Assembly: GCA_944391735.1 (NCBI GenBank) | Contig: CALXUR010000007.1 | Span: 1 to 33,108 of the forward strand | Direction of reading: 5' to 3' | Length of the DNA stretch: 33,108 bases | Origin: an uncultured Alphaproteobacteria bacterium | GTDB lineage: Bacteria; Pseudomonadota; Alphaproteobacteria; CAAHEQ01; UBA3637 | Shown: piece after piece, positions 15,710-23,718 of the stretch | Position numbering within the stretch: position 1 is the first letter of the stretch | Layout: the number at the start of each line of letters is the position of its first letter | Translations under genes and position numbers: made by a program | Notes under the pieces: model-generated | What the model was told of the DNA's origin: nothing | Seen by the model: the letters and a program-made list of their open reading frames with translations, nothing else | Database searches by the model: none

Positions 15710-17668
15710 CTAGAAAAAACTGTATGGATCAATGTCCAGCCGAACGTCGACGGAAGCGGGAATCTTAATTTTTCCCAACCATGTTTTCAGCATGTTTTGT
15801 AATTTGAATTCTTTCGTTGTTTTGATCAATAACCGAAAACGATATTTTCCTCTGAGGACGGCCAACGGTGCCGCTGCCGGCCCCAGAACGGATACTTCTT
15901 TTAAAAAGGGTGCTGTTTTGGCCAGATGTGCCGCGGTCTGATAGGTTAAGTTTTGATCCCGCCCGCTGACAATAACGGCGGCCAGACGCCCGAAAGGCGG
16001 CATACCCAACAACCGGCGCGATAAAATTTCTTCATTCATGAAATGTTCTCTGTCGTTGGCTTTCAACGCTTGGATAATCAGGTTTTCAGGACTGTATGAT
16101 TGCAGAATGGCCGTTCCTTTTTTTCGATCTCGGCCGGCACGTCCCATAACTTGGTGCAGTAGTTGAAATGTCCGTTCGGACGCCCTTAAATCTCCGCCGG
16201 CCAGTCCCATGTCAGCGTCAATAACGCCGACAAGGGTCAGATTGGGAAAATTATGTCCTTTCGCCAAAATCTGTGTTCCGATCAGGATGTCAATTTCTCC
16301 TTTTGCCATTTTTTCGGATAAAGCCGTGAAAACTGCCGGGTTGGCCAATGTGTCGGATGTCACCATTTCACATCGGGCATTGGGAAAAATGTGATTGATT
16401 TCTTCAAAAATACGTTCAACGCCCGGTCCGCACGAAATTAAAGTGTCTTTTTCATGACACGATGGACACTCCGACGGAATGCGGCGCGTGTATCCGCAGT
16501 GATGGCATTGCAGATATCCTTTTTGCCGGTGTTCTACCAACCAGGCTGAACAATACGGACACTGGAGCCGCTCTCCACAGGCGCGGCATAAGACAAGCGG
16601 TGCGTATCCGCGGCGGTTAATGAAAAGCAGGCTTTGTTCCTTTTCTGCCAGTTTTTCGGCGATCGCTTTTTTTAATTCCGGGGATACAAAACCTGTCTCG
16701 CCCTTTTCTTTTCGGCGCATATCTACGATTCGAATGTCCGGGAATTCGGCTCCGGAAAAGCGTTCGGGAAGGCGAATATGATCATATTTTCCGTTCAAAA
16801 CGTTGCAATATGTTTCTACGGAGGGCGTCGCGGAGGCTAAAATAATCGGACAATCGGCCAATTTGGCGCGCACGATAGCCATGTCCCGCGCTTGGTACAA
16901 AATACCGTCCTCCTGTTTATAGGAGGCGTCGTGCTCTTCATCAACAATAATCAGGTTCAATTTTGAATAAGGTAAAAATAAAGCCGAGCGGGCACCGACA
17001 ATAACACGCGCCTCTCCGTTTAAGACGGCGCGCCAAGTATCGCGGCGTTGTTTGGGTGTGATGGCGGAATGCCAAACGGCCGGCTTGACCCCGAATCGTT
17101 TTTCGAAACGGTTCAACCATGCTGATGTCAGTGTGATTTCGGGTAAAAGAATTAAAACTTGACCGGGGTGTTTTAAAGCGGTGGCAATGGCTTCAAAATA
17201 GACCTCCGTTTTTCCGGAGCCGGTAACGCCGTCCAACAGGGAAACATGAAATCCGCCGTCGATTTGAGCACATAGTTTTTGAACTGCCGCCGCTTGCGCT
17301 TCCGAAAATGAAACGCTGTCGGCCCGGATATCCGGTTCTTGAAAAGTGATCGGTTTTTTGCTTGTTTTCTCCGGTTCGGGAATTAAAGCCATTTTTAAAA
17401 CCATACCGGCCGGTGATAACGTGTATCCTGCCACCCAATTCACAAATCGGATTGTTTCAGGGGGGAGGGGATTCAACGCCACTGTTTCGGATATGTTTTT
17501 GATTTTGCTTTCCGGAACCGATAGGTCGGGGGCTTGATTCCAAACAACGCCGAGGGCTGTTTTTCGACCGAACGGTGCTTTTATGAAGTGCCCGGGACAA
17601 ACGGGTGTTTCACTTTTATAGTCATAGCATCCGAGCGGTGCCGGAAATAAAACAGATAAACGTTGCAT
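15710..17668 (-). CDS. priA: Primosomal replication-restart helicase PriA
   Basis: Superfamily 2 DNA helicase of 652 residues, shorter than the 730-residue enterobacterial form mainly through a compact N-terminal domain. Seen: N-terminal 3'-DNA-binding part (PVCPGHFIKAPFGRKTALGVVW), Walker A GVTGSGKT (about 147-154), Walker B DEEH (243-246) followed by the aromatic-rich loop SYKQEDG. An eight-Cys zinc region interrupts the helicase core (CRACGERLQCPYC, CHHCGY, CPSC). The later helicase motifs include ILAKGHNFPNLTLVGVIDAD and VMGRAGRD. PriA reloads the replisome at stalled forks. It is divergent from xerC with only 51 bases between the starts. The small membrane-protein gene follows it. Confidence 0.96.
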   Translation of the reverse strand: MQRLSVLFPAPLGCYDYKSETPVCPGHFIKAPFGRKTALGVVWNQAPDLSVPESKIKNISETVALNPLPPETIRFVNWVAGYTLSPAGMVLKMALIPEPEKTSKKPITFQEPDIRADSVSFSEAQAAAVQKLCAQIDGGFHVSLLDGVTGSGKTEVYFEAIATALKHPGQVLILLPEITLTSAWLNRFEKRFGVKPAVWHSAITPKQRRDTWRAVLNGEARVIVGARSALFLPYSKLNLIIVDEEHDASYKQEDGILYQARDMAIVRAKLADCPIILASATPSVETYCNVLNGKYDHIRLPERFSGAEFPDIRIVDMRRKEKGETGFVSPELKKAIAEKLAEKEQSLLFINRRGYAPLVLCRACGERLQCPYCSAWLVEHRQKGYLQCHHCGYTRRIPSECPSCHEKDTLISCGPGVERIFEEINHIFPNARCEMVTSDTLANPAVFTALSEKMAKGEIDILIGTQILAKGHNFPNLTLVGVIDADMGLAGGDLRASERTFQLLHQVMGRAGRDRKKGTAILQSYSPENLIIQALKANDREHFMNEEILSRRLLGMPPFGRLAAVIVSGRDQNLTYQTAAHLAKTAPFLKEVSVLGPAAAPLAVLRGKYRFRLLIKTTKEFKLQNMLKTWLGKIKIPASVDVRLDIDPYSFF

Positions 17669-17719
17669 TTTTTGTTATTATCCCTTATGCTGATATACCT
17701 ATAGGCTAGGATACATAAA

Positions 17720-18673
17720 ATGACAATGGAATACAAGTCAATATCGCAAACCTGTGCGCCAAAATTGGCCGGGGTAATTGAAGACTGGCAAAAAAATCTT
17801 TTGTCAGAACGTCGTCTCTCTTTGAAAACAGGCGAATCATATCAAAGGGATATGAAAGAGTTTATGACTTTTTTGAATGATCATTTGGAAAAAGAAGTTT
17901 CTCTTTCCGATTTGAAAAAATTAACGGTTTCGGATTTTCGGTCGTTTTTGGTGTGGCGATCAAGCCAGAAAATAGCGCGCTCCAGTATCGCGCGGGGCTT
18001 GTCCGCCGTTCGTAACTTTTTTAAATATATGACCCGGAATGATATTTTAGAAAATACGGCGATTATGGCTATTCGATCCGCACGGCCGGGAAAAACACTT
18101 CCAAAGCCTTTGTCCGTAGCGGATGCGGCTCGGTTTTTAGAGGCCGCTAAAAATATGGCGCGTGAATCTTGGGAAGCGAAACGGGATGTTGCCCTTTATA
18201 TGTTGATGTATGGCTGCGGTTTGCGTATTGCCGAGGCTCTCGACCTTGATATCGGGGATTTTTCGGGTCGTGCGGAAGCTTTGACTATTACCGGAAAAGG
18301 CGGTAAACAACGGATTGTTCCGATTTTACCTGCCGTCCGCAAGGCCGTGGCGTCTTATTTGAAAGTGCATCCGACAAACCGCCCGACTCAGCCGTTGTTC
18401 GTCGGCGCACGGGGAGATCGCCTAAACCCCGGTGTTGTTCAAAGAAATGTTCGATTTATCCGCCGAGCCCTGAATTTGCCGGATACGGTAACACCGCATG
18501 CCCTTCGCCACAGTTTTGCAACCCATTTGCTTCAAGGCGGCGGAGATTTAAGAACGGTTCAGGAATTGCTGGGGCATGCTTCATTGTCGGCAACGCAACG
18601 TTATACCGAAATTACAATGGAACATTTGCAGGAAGTGTATGAACACGCCCATCCGCGTGCCCGCTTGAAATGA
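17720..18673 (+). CDS. xerC: Tyrosine recombinase XerC
   Basis: Site-specific recombinase of 317 residues. The N-terminal SAM-like domain (about 20-105) carries LSLKTGESYQRDMKEFM. The catalytic domain shows all active-site residues: Arg169 (CGLRIAEAL), Lys196 (GKGGKQR), His260 and Arg263 (HALRHSF), His286 (LGHASL) and the nucleophile Tyr295 (TQRYTEI). It resolves chromosome dimers at dif with a partner XerD. Its location next to priA and the absence of phage-type accessory genes favour the housekeeping XerC over a mobile-element integrase. AGGAT 8 bases upstream serves as ribosome site; a second ATG 6 bases further in is possible. Confidence 0.92.
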   Translation: MTMEYKSISQTCAPKLAGVIEDWQKNLLSERRLSLKTGESYQRDMKEFMTFLNDHLEKEVSLSDLKKLTVSDFRSFLVWRSSQKIARSSIARGLSAVRNFFKYMTRNDILENTAIMAIRSARPGKTLPKPLSVADAARFLEAAKNMARESWEAKRDVALYMLMYGCGLRIAEALDLDIGDFSGRAEALTITGKGGKQRIVPILPAVRKAVASYLKVHPTNRPTQPLFVGARGDRLNPGVVQRNVRFIRRALNLPDTVTPHALRHSFATHLLQGGGDLRTVQELLGHASLSATQRYTEITMEHLQEVYEHAHPRARLK

Positions 18674-18770
18674 ATAATATAAAAAAAATGACCCTTAAAT
18701 TTTTACAAAAATCAGTTTTCAGGTTATTTTATTCCTTGTAATGAAAAACACTGTTTTATTTATTTTTTCC

Positions 18771-18800
18771 TTGATTTTAAAATCAATCACGTGTTATAAA
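18771..18800 (+). promoter_or_regulatory. Promoter of the first pseudopilin gene, -35 box inside a palindrome
   Basis: TTGATT (18771-18776), an 18-bp spacer and TATAAA (18795-18800) precede the gene at 18850. The -35 box is the left arm of a perfect 16-bp palindrome, TTGATTTTAAAATCAA (18771-18786), which could be an operator. A second TATAAA at 18805 offers an alternative -10 box. Confidence 0.5.
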
Positions 18801-18849
18801 AAACTATAAAATTAAAAGGGGCATTAAAATTTTACAGAGGAGGATATAA

Positions 18850-20430
18850 ATGCAAAGGCAGAGGGGTGTAAACGAAACCGGTCGTAGTATGGTGGAAATG
18901 CTGGGCGTTCTGGTAATTATCGGTATATTAAGTCTGAGCGGTATTACCTGGTATCAATATTTAGTTAATAAAAGAATGGCTAATGATATTGTCAACGAGG
19001 TTAAACAAAGGGCACTGCTTATTTCGGCTCAAAGAATGGCAACAGACAGAAAAGATGATGAATTGAATGAAAGCGAATTTTTGCCGACAATTCAAGGTGT
19101 TTTTCCGACAACTCAAGAACTTCATCCTCATGCTTCTGGATTTTTTGTCGTGAATGTTGATCAAATTCCCCAAGATGTTTGTAGCCATATTTTAAAGTTG
19201 GAGTGGGAGCTCCCTGTTAAAATTTATTGGAATTTAACACAAGACACCGATAATTATTCACAGGCTCAATGTCCCGAAGGAAATGCTTTACTCTCTTTTG
19301 TTTTTGATGATGAGTTACGCGGACGATCCGTCCCGTTTAATCCCGGTAAACGAGGATGCGCATCGAATGAAGATTGTCCCGTAGAAAATTGTGAAATCTG
19401 TGTTTATCAACAATGTGAACGTATGTGTATGGGTAATGAAGTTTGTTCTTCCGGATCATGCGACTGTCCGTTAAATCACTTCATTGATGAGGAAACCAAA
19501 GAGTGTCGACCCTGCCCTGAAAATATGACAACAACGACACCAAACGCAACCGCTTGTGAGTGTGTTGAACCGAATGTATTAGATTTAAATACGGGAGCAT
19601 GTGTTTGTCCCGATGGGTTTTACATCAATAACGGCGTTTGCACGCCTTGCCCAGAAGATACCCTTGGCTCTGTCGGTCCCGATGCAACGGCTTGTTTGTG
19701 TGATCAATTTTTTGTTTGGGAACAAGAAAAGTGTATCTCTTGTTGGGATCTGCAATATGTTCCGAAAAATCAATGGCGAGAAGACAGCACGATTCAAAGA
19801 TGCTTACAATTTTGCGGTAAGAATCAATATTATAAATCGGGACGTTATGCCGACGGGTGTGGTCCGATCGGATTAGAAGGTGGCTGTGTTGATAACCAAC
19901 AAGGCAGTTTGCCCGAGGGAAATGATGCTCAGATAATGGAAGGCTATCAAAGGGCTATTCAAAATTTTGGTGTGGATTTGATTAAAGGAACCTTGGAGCA
20001 AAAACGTGATCCGAATTATATAAGGAAAAAAGCCAAAGAAATGATGAATGGCTTTATTATGGGGAACGTTATGGCGAATTGGGATCACGCCAAAAGTTGG
20101 TGCTTATCCCATGGATGGAAGATGGCTCATACAGATGATCTTGGGTGTCAGTACCCATGGCCGTTCCATTGGTGGGCAACTTGGGATAAACCCACGATTG
20201 ATGCAAACGGAGGTGTTCCGCCGGATCCTTGTATAAAACCTGTTCCGTATGCTATTACGATTTTGTATAGCAGCCGTCATGGAACAGGTGTGGAGGTCGC
20301 GGCTTGGATAGAAGATACTGATAAAGGAGCCGGTCTGGGCAGTTGTTTTCAACTGGCATTTTATGGCGGACGCTTCAGATCTCGCTGTGGCAACTTTAAT
20401 TGGACACATTATCCGCTCTGTAAGAAATGA
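18850..20430 (+). CDS. Large modular pseudopilin: pilin N-terminus, Cys-rich modules, lectin-like end
   Basis: Protein of 526 residues. The N-terminus is a type III-like prepilin signal: short basic leader, TG|RSMVE with Glu at mature position 5, then a hydrophobic helix (MLGVLVIIGILSLSGITWYQ). A prepilin peptidase would cut after Gly11; none is encoded here. Residues about 165-330 are Cys-rich, with repeated modules of the form CxPCPE-N/D-x-T...PxATACxC (near 217-232 and 266-283) that resemble GCC2/GCC3 ephrin-receptor-like repeats. The C-terminal 120 residues start NWDHAKSWCLSHGWKMAHTD and end HYPLC, a C-type-lectin-like layout. GAGGAGG is a strong ribosome site. Probably a surface adhesin or minor pilin. 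Confidence 0.8.
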   Translation: MQRQRGVNETGRSMVEMLGVLVIIGILSLSGITWYQYLVNKRMANDIVNEVKQRALLISAQRMATDRKDDELNESEFLPTIQGVFPTTQELHPHASGFFVVNVDQIPQDVCSHILKLEWELPVKIYWNLTQDTDNYSQAQCPEGNALLSFVFDDELRGRSVPFNPGKRGCASNEDCPVENCEICVYQQCERMCMGNEVCSSGSCDCPLNHFIDEETKECRPCPENMTTTTPNATACECVEPNVLDLNTGACVCPDGFYINNGVCTPCPEDTLGSVGPDATACLCDQFFVWEQEKCISCWDLQYVPKNQWREDSTIQRCLQFCGKNQYYKSGRYADGCGPIGLEGGCVDNQQGSLPEGNDAQIMEGYQRAIQNFGVDLIKGTLEQKRDPNYIRKKAKEMMNGFIMGNVMANWDHAKSWCLSHGWKMAHTDDLGCQYPWPFHWWATWDKPTIDANGGVPPDPCIKPVPYAITILYSSRHGTGVEVAAWIEDTDKGAGLGSCFQLAFYGGRFRSRCGNFNWTHYPLCKK

Positions 20431-20495
20431 ATGCTTGCTTTTATGCGGGACATCTGATAAACTACATACATTTCTATAAGTATTAAAGGAAAAAA

Positions 20496-22304
20496 ATGTT
20501 TCATAAGTTCGCGCGCAAATTAAAGCAAAATCGTTTCGTTCTGAATTATTCTCGCATGTGGCCGTTTGTCAAACCGTTTTGGTTTCGCGCTTTGTTGTCC
20601 ACGATTATTACGATTCCCATCGGATCCCTTGATGCGGTGATTGCGTTGGCTTTGAAACCGTTTATGGATACCGTGATTATGGATCAGGGCGGATCTACCC
20701 CCTTTGATATGCCCTTGTGGGTGATTCCCGTGTTTGTCGTCTTCTTTACGATTGTTCAATCCGCTTTGGATTATGCCTCTTCGTATTTAAGCGCCTGGAC
20801 AGGCGGTAAAATCACGATGGAACTGAAAAAGAAATTGTATTCTAAATTATTGTCTATTGATCAAAGCTATATTGATCAAAATGCGTCCGGTCAGGTGATG
20901 ATGCGCTTTAACGGAGACGCCGATACCGCGTGCACCGGCTTGTTGAATAATATCCGCGTTTTTACAACCCGTATCTTTTCATCCGTGACTCTGGTCGGTG
21001 TCTTGCTCTATACCTCTTGGCAATTGGCGGTGATAGCTATCGTCGTCCTTGGGACGTCCCTCTATCCTTTGACCATGATTCGTAAAAAAATTAAAGATAT
21101 CGTCGCCCGATCCATCGTCGTCGGTGGCGCGGTTTTAACCTCTTTTAACGAAACCCACGCCGGTTCAAAAACAATCGCTTCCTATAATTTGGCCGATTAT
21201 CAAAAGAACAGGTTTTTCGGTACCTTGAATCAGGCTTTTAAATTAGTCATTAAAAATACTCAGAGAACGGCCTGGCTGTCACCCATGATGCATATTATCA
21301 TCGCGGTCGGTATGGCGGGCACAATTTGGTATGGCAGTTACCTGATTACCAGTAAAACAATTACAGCCGGCGATTTCGTCGCTTTTATGACGGCCATGTT
21401 GATGCTGTATACCCCGATCAAAAATATCGGTAAGAATTTTAACGCCGTTCAACTCTCCTTTATGGCCATAGAACGTGTCTTTGAAATTTTGGAAATGCCT
21501 GTTAAAATTAAAGATAAAAAAAATGCCGTTGCGTTGCCGCCGATTCAAAAAGAAATTACTTTTGAAAATGTTGATTTTTCTTATGTTCCGGGAACGCCCG
21601 TCCTGAAAAACGTGAACTTGAAAATTAAAAAAGGTCAAACCGTCGCCTTTGTCGGTAATTCGGGCGGCGGAAAATCAACGATTGTGAACTTGATACCCCG
21701 CTTTTATGACGTGGACGCCGGTTCGATTCGAATCGATGGCCATGATATCCGTGATGTGACATTGGCCTCCCTGCGTGATAATATCGGTATGGTTTTTCAG
21801 GATAATTTCCTCTTTTCCGGAACGATTCGGGAAAATCTGCTTCTCGGCCGCTTTGACGCAACCGATGATGAAATTCATCAAGCCTTAAAAATGGCGTGTT
21901 TGGAGGATTTTGTGGCTGACTTGGATAAGGGGCTGGATTCATATATCGGGGAAAGGGGAACTTTGCTGTCCGGCGGACAAAAACAACGCGTGGCAATAGC
22001 ACGTGCGTTTTTGAAAAACGCACCGATTGTGATTTTGGACGAAGCAACCTCTGCCCTGGATAATAAATCCGAAGCCATTGTGCAACAGGCAATTGATAAT
22101 TTGATGAAAGATAGAACGGTATTGGTCATAGCGCATCGGTTATCCACGATTCAGAATGCGGATAAGATTGTGGTTATTAACGAAGGTCATATAGTAGAAG
22201 AGGGGACTCATCAAGAATTATTGGCGAAAAAAGGCGCCTATGAAGCCCTATATATGGCACAGTTTCACAAAAAAGAGGTCAGTGAAAAGGAGGATGACAA
22301 ATGA
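20496..22304 (+). CDS. MsbA-type ABC exporter (fused membrane and ATPase domains)
   Basis: Half-size ABC exporter of 602 residues. Six membrane helices occupy about 25-320 (for example LLSTIITIPIGSLDAVIALAL and VTLVGVLLYTSWQLAVIAIV), with the conserved NGDADTAC and ETHAGSKTIASYN coupling regions. The ATPase has Walker A GNSGGGKST (about 386-394), Q-loop FQDNFLFSGTIRENL, signature LLSGGQKQRVAIARAF, Walker B IVILDEATSALD and switch His in IAHRLST. This is the lipid A/lipid flippase MsbA group; a peptide or glycolipid exporter is possible. The next gene overlaps by 4 bases (ATGA), so they are coupled. A possible promoter at 20435-20460 (TTGCTT, 17, TAAACT) is weak. Confidence 0.9.
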   Translation: MFHKFARKLKQNRFVLNYSRMWPFVKPFWFRALLSTIITIPIGSLDAVIALALKPFMDTVIMDQGGSTPFDMPLWVIPVFVVFFTIVQSALDYASSYLSAWTGGKITMELKKKLYSKLLSIDQSYIDQNASGQVMMRFNGDADTACTGLLNNIRVFTTRIFSSVTLVGVLLYTSWQLAVIAIVVLGTSLYPLTMIRKKIKDIVARSIVVGGAVLTSFNETHAGSKTIASYNLADYQKNRFFGTLNQAFKLVIKNTQRTAWLSPMMHIIIAVGMAGTIWYGSYLITSKTITAGDFVAFMTAMLMLYTPIKNIGKNFNAVQLSFMAIERVFEILEMPVKIKDKKNAVALPPIQKEITFENVDFSYVPGTPVLKNVNLKIKKGQTVAFVGNSGGGKSTIVNLIPRFYDVDAGSIRIDGHDIRDVTLASLRDNIGMVFQDNFLFSGTIRENLLLGRFDATDDEIHQALKMACLEDFVADLDKGLDSYIGERGTLLSGGQKQRVAIARAFLKNAPIVILDEATSALDNKSEAIVQQAIDNLMKDRTVLVIAHRLSTIQNADKIVVINEGHIVEEGTHQELLAKKGAYEALYMAQFHKKEVSEKEDDK

Positions 22305-22945
22305 CAGAGTTAAAGAAATCATTTAAAGGAATGGCGGCGGCGTTATCAATGGCGACACTGTCTTTGTTGGGTGTCGGGTGTAATAATGATACAAAATTAC
22401 CTGGGGAAAAAGCATTTGATGACTACGTTAAACGGGTTGAAAGCAATCCGAAACAGAGCTTTTCTGCCGAAATTGATGATAATAACATCGGGGCAAGATC
22501 GGTTGAGTTTAATCAAATTTTTGCCCAATCTGATTTTATTTTGGATATCGTTCAAAAAGATAAAAAACGTGGGATTCGTGCGGCTGTAAAAGAGGCTTTG
22601 GCAATAGCGCGTCAACAAAAGAAATTACCGAGTGGTATATTTGAAAAAGAGTTTTTACAAAATTATACACCATCTGATAATCATACGATGACTCGGCAAG
22701 AGTGGATGACGTTTTTTAAAAATTCGGCTTTAACATCAGATTCAATTCGTGCAGAGGGAACGGATAAATCAGGTGTTATTCCCAAAACATTGACGGGAGA
22801 GGTTTTTCGGTTAGATGGAAATGGTTTTTGGCGGGTTGTCAGTCCGCTTTCTGCTTCTGCGGGAACACGCTCTAACATTCAACATCGGTATACAAAAGAC
22901 CAATATACCCGATTGGTTCAACGGTATGAAAAGTTGGGACGCTGA
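22301..22945 (+). CDS. Putative lipoprotein coupled to the ABC exporter
   Basis: Protein of 214 residues that I do not recognise. The N-terminus (MTELKKSFKGMAAALSMATL then SLLGVGC) is a lipoprotein signal with the lipid-modified Cys at 27; Gly at -3 makes the lipobox slightly atypical. The mature part is soluble and mostly helical, with FDDYVKRVESNPKQSF, IRAAVKEALAIARQQKK and EWMTFFKNSALTSD, ending in a basic helix (RYTKDQYTRLVQRYEKLGR). The ATG overlaps the stop of the MsbA-like gene (ATGA at 22301-22304). The coupling suggests an envelope accessory protein of that exporter. No enzymatic motif. Confidence 0.75.
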   Translation: MTELKKSFKGMAAALSMATLSLLGVGCNNDTKLPGEKAFDDYVKRVESNPKQSFSAEIDDNNIGARSVEFNQIFAQSDFILDIVQKDKKRGIRAAVKEALAIARQQKKLPSGIFEKEFLQNYTPSDNHTMTRQEWMTFFKNSALTSDSIRAEGTDKSGVIPKTLTGEVFRLDGNGFWRVVSPLSASAGTRSNIQHRYTKDQYTRLVQRYEKLGR

Positions 22946-23060
22946 TAATTTTTTAGTATGTTAAATCAACATAGGGCATAAAATGGAACTTTCTGGGGGT
23001 CAGATACGGATGAGTCTGATAAGGAAGTGTGGATTTTTGTGTATGTCGTGATAAAAATAC

Positions 23061-23089
23061 TTGCAATACGGCGGTGGATTGGATAGAGT
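23061..23089 (+). promoter_or_regulatory. Probable promoter of the small lectin-like gene
   Basis: TTGCAA (23061-23066), a 17-bp spacer and TAGAGT (23084-23089) lie 25 bases before the ATG at 23114. AAAGGAG then provides the ribosome site. A GAGTC (GANTC) site flanked by CAGA/TCTG arms lies further upstream near 23013-23033. Confidence 0.45.
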
Positions 23090-23113
23090 AGGGGATAGCA
23101 AAGGAGTATTGCC

Positions 23114-23506
23114 ATGAAAAAATACATAGGGATGATTTGTTTATCTGTTTTGTTGTCAACATCGGCGCTTGCCGAATCATGCGCGGGTGGTAGTGGCACG
23201 GTGATTACGGGCGTGGATGGAACGCCTTATTGCAGAAGCAATATCGCTATGAATTGGTGGAGTGCATTTGCATGGTGTGACGCGATTGGTGGTCGTTTAA
23301 TTGACGTAACGGAAGAATGCATTAAGACGACGGGGACAAGCGGATGTCCGAATTTAACGGGAGTTGGCAAGTACACCGTGTGGTCGCAAAACGTGCCCAG
23401 TGCGAATGCTGCATATTTTGTGAATCTTTCCTCTGGTGCGGTCGCCGGCAGCCCCTACGGCTACGGTCGTGACTACATCTTCTACGCCCTCTGTGTCGGA
23501 TTCTAA
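23114..23506 (+). CDS. Small secreted C-type-lectin-like protein
   Basis: Secreted protein of 130 residues with a signal peptide (MKKYIGMICLSVLLSTSALA|ES). The mature part follows a C-type-lectin-like or DUF1566-like plan: NWWSAFAWCDAIGGRLID (W..A..WC...G.RL), two internal cysteines (EEC, GCPNL), VWSQNVPSANAAYFVNLSSG and a closing aromatic-Cys segment ending YALC. The start of the domain and the ending resemble the C-terminal domain of the pseudopilin at 18850-20430. The last 21 codons (23441-23503) are nearly all C-ending and GC-rich, unlike the first 109, so the 3' end may have a separate history. AAAGGAG is a good ribosome site. Three hairpins and a terminator follow. A role in binding or adhesion is inferred. 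Confidence 0.75.
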   Translation: MKKYIGMICLSVLLSTSALAESCAGGSGTVITGVDGTPYCRSNIAMNWWSAFAWCDAIGGRLIDVTEECIKTTGTSGCPNLTGVGKYTVWSQNVPSANAAYFVNLSSGAVAGSPYGYGRDYIFYALCVGF

Positions 23507-23526
23507 TTTTTTCACTTAATAAACTT

Positions 23527-23641
23527 CCACTCGCTAACGCAAGTGGTGTTATCTGTTCCGAACGACGTTCGCCCAGCCCAAAAGCTTCGCAAGCCTAACG
23601 GCTGGGCTGGTATGTCTACATCTACCTGCTTACGCAGGTAG
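23527..23641. repeat. Three consecutive hairpin elements downstream of the lectin-like gene
   Basis: Hairpin 1 (23527-23546) pairs CCACT-GC with GC-AGTGG around a TAAC loop, with one mismatch. Hairpin 2 (23573-23610) has an 8-bp outer stem CCAGCCCA / TGGGCTGG, and inside it the small stems GCTT-CGC-AAGC or GCC-TAAC-GGC. Hairpin 3 (23622-23641) has an 8-bp perfect stem CTACCTGC / GCAGGTAG with loop TTAC. The shared GC-TWAC-GC centres suggest that they belong to one repeat family. They are not followed by T-runs, so they are not ordinary terminators. Confidence 0.6.
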
Positions 23642-23658
23642 TGTTACGTTCGAATCAT

Positions 23659-23685
23659 AAAAGACCGCCTATGGACGGTCTTTTT
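23659..23685. terminator. Bidirectional terminator between lectin-like and second pseudopilin genes
   Basis: The stem AAAGACCG / CGGTCTTT (23660-23667, 23676-23683) has an 8-base loop, with T-runs on both strands. It ends the small lectin-like gene on the plus strand and the 552-residue pseudopilin on the minus strand. Confidence 0.8.
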
Positions 23686-23718
23686 GTCGTATTCAATTTG
23701 TAAGATTATTCCGATATA

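Noticed and set aside
17720..18673. XerC as integrase of a mobile element
   Set aside because: It sits beside priA in a housekeeping context, with no att repeats or phage genes around it; the sequence fits chromosomal XerC.
22953..23199. Frames opposite the start of the small lectin-like gene
   Set aside because: They overlap its promoter and signal peptide and show no family resemblance.
23587..23602. GCCTAAC resembling an integron attC half-site
   Set aside because: No matching GTTRRRY core on the other side at attC distance, no integrase and no cassette series.
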